This document shows positions 57,441-64,000 of a stretch of 64,000 bases of DNA, piece after piece. How positions within the stretch are numbered: the first letter of the stretch is position 1; each line of letters starts with the position of its first letter. This DNA comes from Physcomitrium patens (lineage: Eukaryota; Streptophyta; Bryopsida; Funariales; Funariaceae): contig NC_037263.1 of assembly GCF_000002425.4 (NCBI RefSeq), forward strand, positions 4,898,959-4,962,958. Reading direction: 5' to 3'. Under the pieces are notes generated by a model. The model saw nothing but the letters and a program-made list of their open reading frames with translations, was not told the origin of the DNA and made no database searches. The translations under genes were made by a program, and so were the position numbers.

Positions 57441-59690
57441 ATATTAAGATTGCTTAAAGAGACAAGTAGTGGCTCCGATTTACTCCATGGATGGGTCTCT
57501 ATTTTTATCAAAAAAGTTCACATTTTGTGGAGTTTACAATCCGTTTCACAATTGATTGGAGAGTTCTACATGATGTTTTATAGGGCATTTTTTTACCTTC
57601 CTTTGTATTGATGGCAAAGCCATTCTACTCACATTCCTTAGTTTTATTATATAATAATCAAGTCTTTATTTTAATGATTGAATTGCAATGAATGAAGCAA
57701 AGGAAATTGGTATTGATGGCAAAGGTCTATTGTTGCACTAATGGCAAAGTTCATAAGGAAATGTTGGATGTTTCATTATTAGATTAGTATGAACAATCAT
57801 TGTGGTTGATATGCATTGTTTGTGTTTTTTTTCTTACTACTAGATTTCAAAGTAAATGGGTAGCTTCTCTTTGATAGGTAACTCTAGGTATAGAAGAGAA
57901 ATCACCATGCATTATCTTGTCAATGCCATCTTGTCCACTTTCGCTCCCATAGTAGAAATTTGGACCACATTTTTCTTAATAAGTTGCATCCACATTTGAT
58001 TCTCTCTTTCTCTTGATTTCTCTGATATTTTTTTGATTTTTGTGATCAAATGTATTCACTAGAAATCAAGTGGTTTACAAGGTATTAACTCCTTTAGGTC
58101 TCAGAGTACATAATTCCTCTTTGATGTAGGCAAAGTGAAAATCAAGTCATATAACTTTTTATGTTAATTAACTTATATGGAAAGTACAAAGTTAAAAAGG
58201 CATTTCAAGACATCGTATACTTGCATATTATCTTCATGTATTCATTTTAATCACTAACTGATTAGATATAAGCATCAAGGCAAAATTCATAAGTTTCAAG
58301 CTTAATTATTGAAGTTATAATTTTTTTGTGTGAACATTTAATTTGTAAGTTCTAAGTCTATAAGATATTTTATAATTGATCATAGGATAATTATAGGAGG
58401 TTCATAGAATTCATAAGATGTTTTAAATTGGAGTGGCAAGAAGGACATGCATTCTAGTGAATTGGTGTTTTTTTAACTATTTGGCCTTAATTCAAATGGC
58501 CAAGTCTTTCTTTAAGACTAGATCCTAAATCTCTCTTCCATCCTTTTCTCTCTCTCTTTCTTTCTTTCTCTTTCTTATAGTTTGGTGTTTGAGATCTTAA
58601 AATTCTTTAAATAATTATTTGATGCTGATGACCATGTTTTTGTATGTAATTTAATTTTGGTACAATTGCATCAATTAGAGCATTACTTATTAAGATTGAT
58701 ATTGTAGATTTAGGCTCAGAAAATAGATAGTAAAGAATTTAGGGATTAGGGTATTGGTTTTGATGATTCTTCCTATGAAATGCTAGATACTCTCGGAAAC
58801 AAATAACAAAACAAGGAAATAATATTGAAGAAGTGAGACGCATATATGTGTCTGAAAGGAGGAGTCGGAAAAAGCTATGGTGCATAAGGGTGTCAACAAG
58901 GCATAACATGAGGGAAAAGGTTGTAGACCTCCTCTGATACTTTCTACTTGGTTTTTTACACCTCAACAACATAGAAACTTGCTTACAATAGCATTATACT
59001 ATGTTATAAAAGCTTTTATAATATAATCTAATTAAGTCTACAATGATTCTACTTGAAGAGCTTTAAGGATGTTCTTAGGCAATTTGAAGGATAACTTGGA
59101 AATTTGGAAGTTTTATTTTTTTTATTTTTTTATTTTAAAATATTATTACAAAATAGTACATAATAGTTATAAGAATATTGTTATTATCTTTGTGAGATTG
59201 ATATGGAGAAACTGTCCTATATATTTATATTATTAGAAGTAAAATGATAATAATAATAATAATAATAATAATAAGAAAATAATATCAAAAAAATGTAAAA
59301 ACAAGTCGTAATATTTAAGCATCTTTTTTTAAAATAAATATGCAAGAAGCTACTATAACACATATTTGATATATTAGAGTTTTTGGATATGTTCTAGGGC
59401 CATAAGAACTTCTTTTAGATACACTTCTGCATTTTAGAAGCAACTAAAGCAGCCCATAATTTAGACACTTCACCTCAAGGTTCATGGTTTCTAAAAACCT
59501 TCTTCATGATCATCCTCTTAATTGGTATAGATAAGGAGTAAGACTTTGGTCATTTCTGATCTTATTAATGTCATCCTTGGTTTAAGATTAATCTTAGTTT
59601 AATATTCTTAAGTTACTTTGTATTTGTACTTAGTAATGATAATGATTATACTTTTTTTTTCGTGTAAAAAAAATCATATGATAGGTATGT
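57441..59690. other. AT-rich, unassigned repeat-like DNA
   Basis: No clear gene. A sequence atcaattagagcattac near 58670 faintly resembles an initiator-Met primer site and could mark the edge of an unknown LTR element, but no second LTR was found. A CT-rich run lies at 58548-58580. Confidence 0.35.
59246..59274. repeat. (ATA)n microsatellite
   Basis: Nine to ten perfect AAT/ATA trinucleotides. Confidence 0.95.
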
Positions 59691-60276
59691 ACATACACAT
59701 TCCGCGGCCAATGACACAGGTTTCCACAAGTATATATACATACACAATAAATGTATGTATCAAAGACGACTGATTTCAAAATACTACAGATGCATCATGT
59801 TCGGCAATAGAAAGCTGTCATATCAATAGAAAATGCAAAAAAAGAAAATTCAATGCACCGGCATGAGAAAAGTCACGTATTGGCCTTCGGCAAACTAGTC
59901 TCAGAAAATTCTCCTAGTTAAGAGACACAGAACAAATTCGAAGTCCCAGAGCAAAATTACATGCTGCAGCAACTTTCTAAAACTGTCAGAGACGCAGGAA
60001 CCTTGTTGCACATCTAGTCTAAGTATTGCAGGAACCTTACACGGAGCATTCCGTATTTTACAGACTGGTTTGGCTCACGTTACAAACCAGCGTAGATAAT
60101 CTGAAAGGAAGACATGGGGGGATCGGTTCTAGAACCTCGTCGGAAGAAGAGAAGGTTGAGGATGAGGAGAATCTTCAGCCATGTATGGGCTTAATATCTG
60201 TTGTGCCTGAATCACAAGATGTGGGCCTTGCACTTGCAGAGCTCTCCGATCCACAGACAGGGATTCCAGGGCTAAT

Positions 60277-61030
60277 TTAGAGCAGAGGTTTCCTCATCGC
60301 CCAACTACTCTTCTTCAAAGGTGACTTGCCCACCAGCATTTTTTTCTCCAGATCATGTGCAGTTTCTAATTCAGGAATGTCCGCCTCGTCCACGATAGCG
60401 CTGTTACCCCCGTTGGATCCATTAGCAGATCCTTGGCTTCCTAATCCGGCGGGTCTCTTTGAACCGGTTTCGACTGGGTCTTCGGACGTATTCTTCTTTC
60501 CTTCCACAGCGGTGAGGTTGAAGGGTATTTTATCACCTGACCCAACTTCGTCAATCCTTTGTTTAGGCCAAAATTCTGCCGTCTTCCCTGCACTCAGAAC
60601 TTGATCCAGGACGACTTGGGGTTTCACTTTACCAATGACGGTCACCTTGGAATTCTCCCTGTCCACATGAAAGGATTTCACACCTGCAGGCACGATGATA
60701 CACGCAGGAAGGTGGCCGGAGGAATCAACGAAGTAAGAATGAACACATTTCGCGGCAGCATGACTAATCATACCCGTTACAGGTAGTTCGAACAATTATT
60801 TCAAAGCTGATCGAAACTAACAATCCAGCTTACCCTCCAAACGTCGAATGTATCGTTTCACTTTTGTGACGCACCCATCACAATGCAGAAGCACTTTAAG
60901 CACTGTGGTCTGCAGGTTACGAAACGGCACGTTCTGTGTAAGAGCTCAATACTGCGACCGTCGGGGCATTAGAAACACAGTTTGTAAATCTCGGCGAGTC
61001 AAATTGATAGGTGGATCGTACCTCAGACAT
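60277..61030 (-). CDS. HMA (heavy-metal-associated) domain protein, three exons
   Basis: Predicted exons on the minus strand are 61030-61022 (ATG TCT GAG), 60909-60834 and 60683-60277, with introns starting GT and ending AG (donors GAG/gtacga and GG/gtaagc, acceptors cctgcag twice). Phases agree and give 163 residues. The HMA domain (about residues 4-70) has the metal-binding CxxC as LHCDGC at 12-16, then VTKVKRYIRRLEGVKSFHVD, VTVIGKV, VLDQVLSAGKTAEFWP: the layout of plant HIPP/HPP proteins, which bind or shuttle heavy-metal ions. The second half is Gly/Ser/Asn-rich and charged, low in complexity. The C-terminus ends MRKPLL with no CaaX box, so it would not be farnesylated and is better called HPP than HIPP. 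Exon 1 is tiny and is the least certain part. It is the only host gene recognised; its GC content is well above the surrounding repeats. Confidence 0.8.
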
Positions 61031-62400
61031 GTTTAATCTCGATGTGTAGCAAAAGTCAGATTATGGCGGTCCGATTTCAAAAATAATATAAAATAAAAAT
61101 AAAAATAACCAACAAATAAACAGACGCGTAAAATCGCAAAAAAAATAATCTTTCAAAAAACGAGTGACGCTAGGGGAGTACTTGAGTCACTGGTAAAAGA
61201 GGAGAGCTCTACTCATGCAGGGATGTTCAGCTAATCTATAGTTTTCGAAATCTCGTAGTTTTTGCGTTTAAAACTTCCCACAAACCAAGGATAATAAAAT
61301 GTTTCGGGAAATCCTATTACAATTGCATGATACCCTATCGCAGCAAGCAAAGAGTTTGAAGTAGGGTTCACAACTGAAGACCTACGTGCAGATGCAATCG
61401 CAATCTTGCACTAACCCTCAATTTATGCAGCTCATCAAAACAGAGTACCATCTAGCTCCAGAGTCTAGTAGCCAAGGATCGTTCAGAAGCAACCGAATAA
61501 GTACGGAAAACCCATCCGACGGATACAAATAACTCGGTTCTTGAGCACGTAGGTGCTCAGGTAGGCGAGTGAGGAAATAATATGAAGTGCAGACGAGGTT
61601 ATTCCCCTGAGGATTCAAGCATCAACGGAACATGAACAGAAGAGAATGCTGCAATGCAAACGGCGGAAATCAATTCTTCTCATCTTACCTCCAGGGCATT
61701 TGAACTTATTTAATTACAGTGTACCTACAGTTTGCCCATTGTGGTGTCAAATGCGCACAGAAAATTTCTTTTCCTGGGCTTGTCTTGTAAATGGGCAACC
61801 AAAGGGCACACCTAACGTGGTTGCCAAACCCATAGTTAACCACAACTATCCAAAAAAAACGTGTATAGAATCTGAGAAAGCACTCTAGTGAGAACGTTTC
61901 TGGCCAAGTCGCCGGGCGACCAATAATATTCTCTAAATAAGTGACAGATTGTCAACGCAGAAATTCTAGACAACACGATCCAAGCTAATTATTCCTGCGG
62001 AACGTCATGACCAGCGTAAAACTTGTGCCTCCGATGCCTATGCTTGCAGTCTTGAATGTGCCCAACGGCTCAATCCAATCTCAAACCACTTTACAGCTGG
62101 GAGATGAGCTCACAGTCTATTTCTGTGCAACAGTGTCCCACATTTGTGCCGGCCTGGACTCCATGGGGAGTTCCAATTCCAGCAGTCGGATGAACAACAC
62201 AACAAGGGTTGAATGTGAGTATTTTAACGCACAGATTCGAGACCCACAACATCAGTGCTGCCGTTGTGGCCCAGATATTCTACGTCTCATGCAACGGCAC
62301 TATTTTTGCATCCTACAAACAGTGTGATGCTTAAATAGTAACTAGCTGTTAACAGAATCATGTGATTTTGCAAATTTTTCTCCTCTCTGGTTGCAGAATT
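61031..62400. other. GC-richer upstream region of the HMA gene
   Basis: Base composition stays near that of the gene up to about 62.4 kb, consistent with promoter, 5' UTR or a second short gene. No protein of known type was recognised: the plus-strand ORF at 62007-62327 (106 codons, several Cys) matches nothing I know. No clear TATA box was assigned. Confidence 0.4.
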
Positions 62401-64000
62401 TGTACGTTTTTCTATTTTTTTTTATTTATAAATTATTATATGTCTTCTTCAGAACAAACAGTAGAATTCTGTTGCTGAGATATGCTGAACAATGTACAGC
62501 AAGCATCGATGTTACCCAGTTTTAGAGCTTCGTTATTTTTATATATATTCTAGAATTAGAGAATGATACAAGTAAAATCCCAAGTTTTATCAAACGAATA
62601 TTTTTTTAAATGATTTTTAAATTATCTGTTTATTCATTTATTTTTATCTGAGTCTTGATGATTGGAAACATTGCATTAGTGTAATCTATCACAACTTTTT
62701 ATTCATTTAAGACACTAATTTTTCATTAGGTTATTTAGTTTTACTAAATGTGGAATATTTATTTTTCTACTATGTTCTTCATAAAATAAAGTTATACTTT
62801 GCTAGATAATTAAATCTTTTTAAATTTTTTAGAAAGAACTTAGAAAAACAAACAACCTCTATAATTAAGTATGATTTATATAGTGTCTTATAGTCTCATT
62901 TTGAATATGTTAAATAATACAATAGCAAAGTGTTATGCTTGTTAGATATAGAAACAAACCTTAATATATGATTTAAAACTTTAAATAAAGTTTAAACATA
63001 CTGAGAAAGAATTACTCATGTAAGAAATGAATTAATATTGCTAGTTGTTCATTGCTACTACTTGGTGCAAAATATATTAGAAGAATTCTATTTTTTTACA
63101 AATATATTTTAAGCCATACATTTTGATATGTTTAAATTTGATAGTTTTAGAATTTTGATATGCCATCATAAAATGATAATAAGTCAATACCAATATTTAA
63201 AGTGACAAAACTACAGTCAAATTATTGTAAATCATGTGAGAATCTTATTTATCTAACTTAACCATTAGAAATTAATAGCTAATGAAATGATTGCACCATA
63301 ATAAAAATATATTATTAGTTTTTTATGATATGAATCTTCTTTGAAATATTTTTTTTACAAAAATACAAACAATCAATGCTATATCCTCATTAGTAATAAT
63401 ATTGCACACCTTCTTAGCCAAATTATAGTTAATACATATACATACATATAATATAACCTTTTAAATATGTCTAGTGTTATAAGACTTTTAATATAGAATT
63501 AATTTATTAATCATGATTTAGTTCTTTTAGATATTAATTTCAAATAATATAATATATAAAATAAAGTAATTAAATAATTAATAATTATTTTTTAATAAAA
63601 AAAATCTTAAAAAATAAAATTAATTATGAAATCGACAAAAAAAGTTCTTGTTATAATAAATTCAATTCAAGCTTGATATCATTATTTATAAGGTTCTATT
63701 AATTCAAATTTAATTTATACTAATTAAAAGAGCATTGAATATTTCATGTTAGTATATATCTTTAATTGTTATTCAACTTGATAAAGCATGTTTTTGTTTC
63801 AACTTATTTTTCATATGATAAATTATCTTAGAAAATAATAAGTTTTAATAAATGGCTTATTTTAAAATTTCTATCTTGCACGAAAAGAAAAATATGTCAC
63901 ATATAATTAATAATAAATCACTTTTTTGAAATTAGAGCAATTTCATCTATGAGTTGTAAAGTCAACAATTTAACTTGATAATATTTTTTTAAAATAAAAT
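62401..64000. other. AT-rich DNA without a recognisable gene
   Basis: Returns to very AT-rich sequence like that at the left end. No LTR or coding motif was recognised. Confidence 0.55.

Noticed and set aside
60026..60280. 84-codon plus-strand ORF next to the HMA gene
   Set aside because: It lies antisense to the probable 3' UTR and has no recognisable domain.
60326..61036. Plus-strand ORFs antisense to the HMA exons
   Set aside because: They overlap the spliced HMA frame, which has clear domain and splice-site support.
62007..62327. 106-codon ORF with several Cys residues
   Set aside because: No domain recognised and no neighbouring splice or promoter evidence. Kept only as a remark on the upstream region.

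Overview
The window looks like nuclear DNA of a land plant: a long, very AT-rich, repeat-filled stretch with one recognisable host gene at its right end. The host gene encodes a plant-type heavy-metal-associated (HMA) domain protein on the minus strand (60277-61030, three short exons). Almost all the rest is decayed LTR retrotransposons of the Ty3/gypsy order plus a Ty1/copia fragment. The gag and pol reading frames are broken mostly by CGA-to-TGA, CAG/CAA-to-TAG/TAA and TGG-to-stop changes, as expected for methylated, deaminating heterochromatin. A bryophyte such as a moss is possible, but the sequence alone does not settle the species.

Left half (2655-33907) is a Russian doll. A plus-strand gypsy element E (LTRs 2655-3164 and 33405-33907; gag at 3349-4471, pol at 30171-33000) is split by a minus-strand chromodomain-type element C (LTRs 4472-5020 and 28410-28959). 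C is split twice. One insert is a plus-strand family A element (5129-11441, target duplication CCAAC). The other is a minus-strand relative of C, element B (14590-27401). B is itself split by a second family A copy on the minus strand (18546-24991, target duplication AGTAT) and by a solo-LTR-like insert F (16357-17671).

Family A is the most unusual item. It has a tRNA-Asp-like primer site, a long gag with several zinc knuckles and a protease, but reverse transcriptase stops after the finger region, with no catalytic palm, RNase H or integrase. In that place lies a separate coiled-coil ORF, intact in copy A2 (19417-19896). Both copies share the same pol junction, so the family probably spread in this form as a non-autonomous element.

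Right half (35834-56508): another B-family copy, B3, is split in its integrase by a complex of family D (chromodomain gypsy) and family G (a divergent gypsy). D2 (39012-43083) has the best-kept pol. The D LTRs carry a 30-bp tandem array in which each unit holds a perfect heat-shock-element palindrome (GAAnnTTC), just upstream of a TATA box. The G LTR carries about 540 bp of degenerate telomere-like repeat (CCTAAAT-like). D and G fragments at the edges show deletions that fuse non-adjacent pol domains, a truncated LTR broken inside the telomere-like tract, and two head-to-head D LTRs forming a roughly 0.7-kb palindrome (54276-54954).

From 56.5 kb onward come a copia pol remnant (56509-57440), unassigned AT-rich DNA, the HMA gene with a more GC-rich flank (59.7-62.4 kb), and AT-rich DNA to the end. 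No CRISPR arrays, rRNA or tRNA genes were seen.
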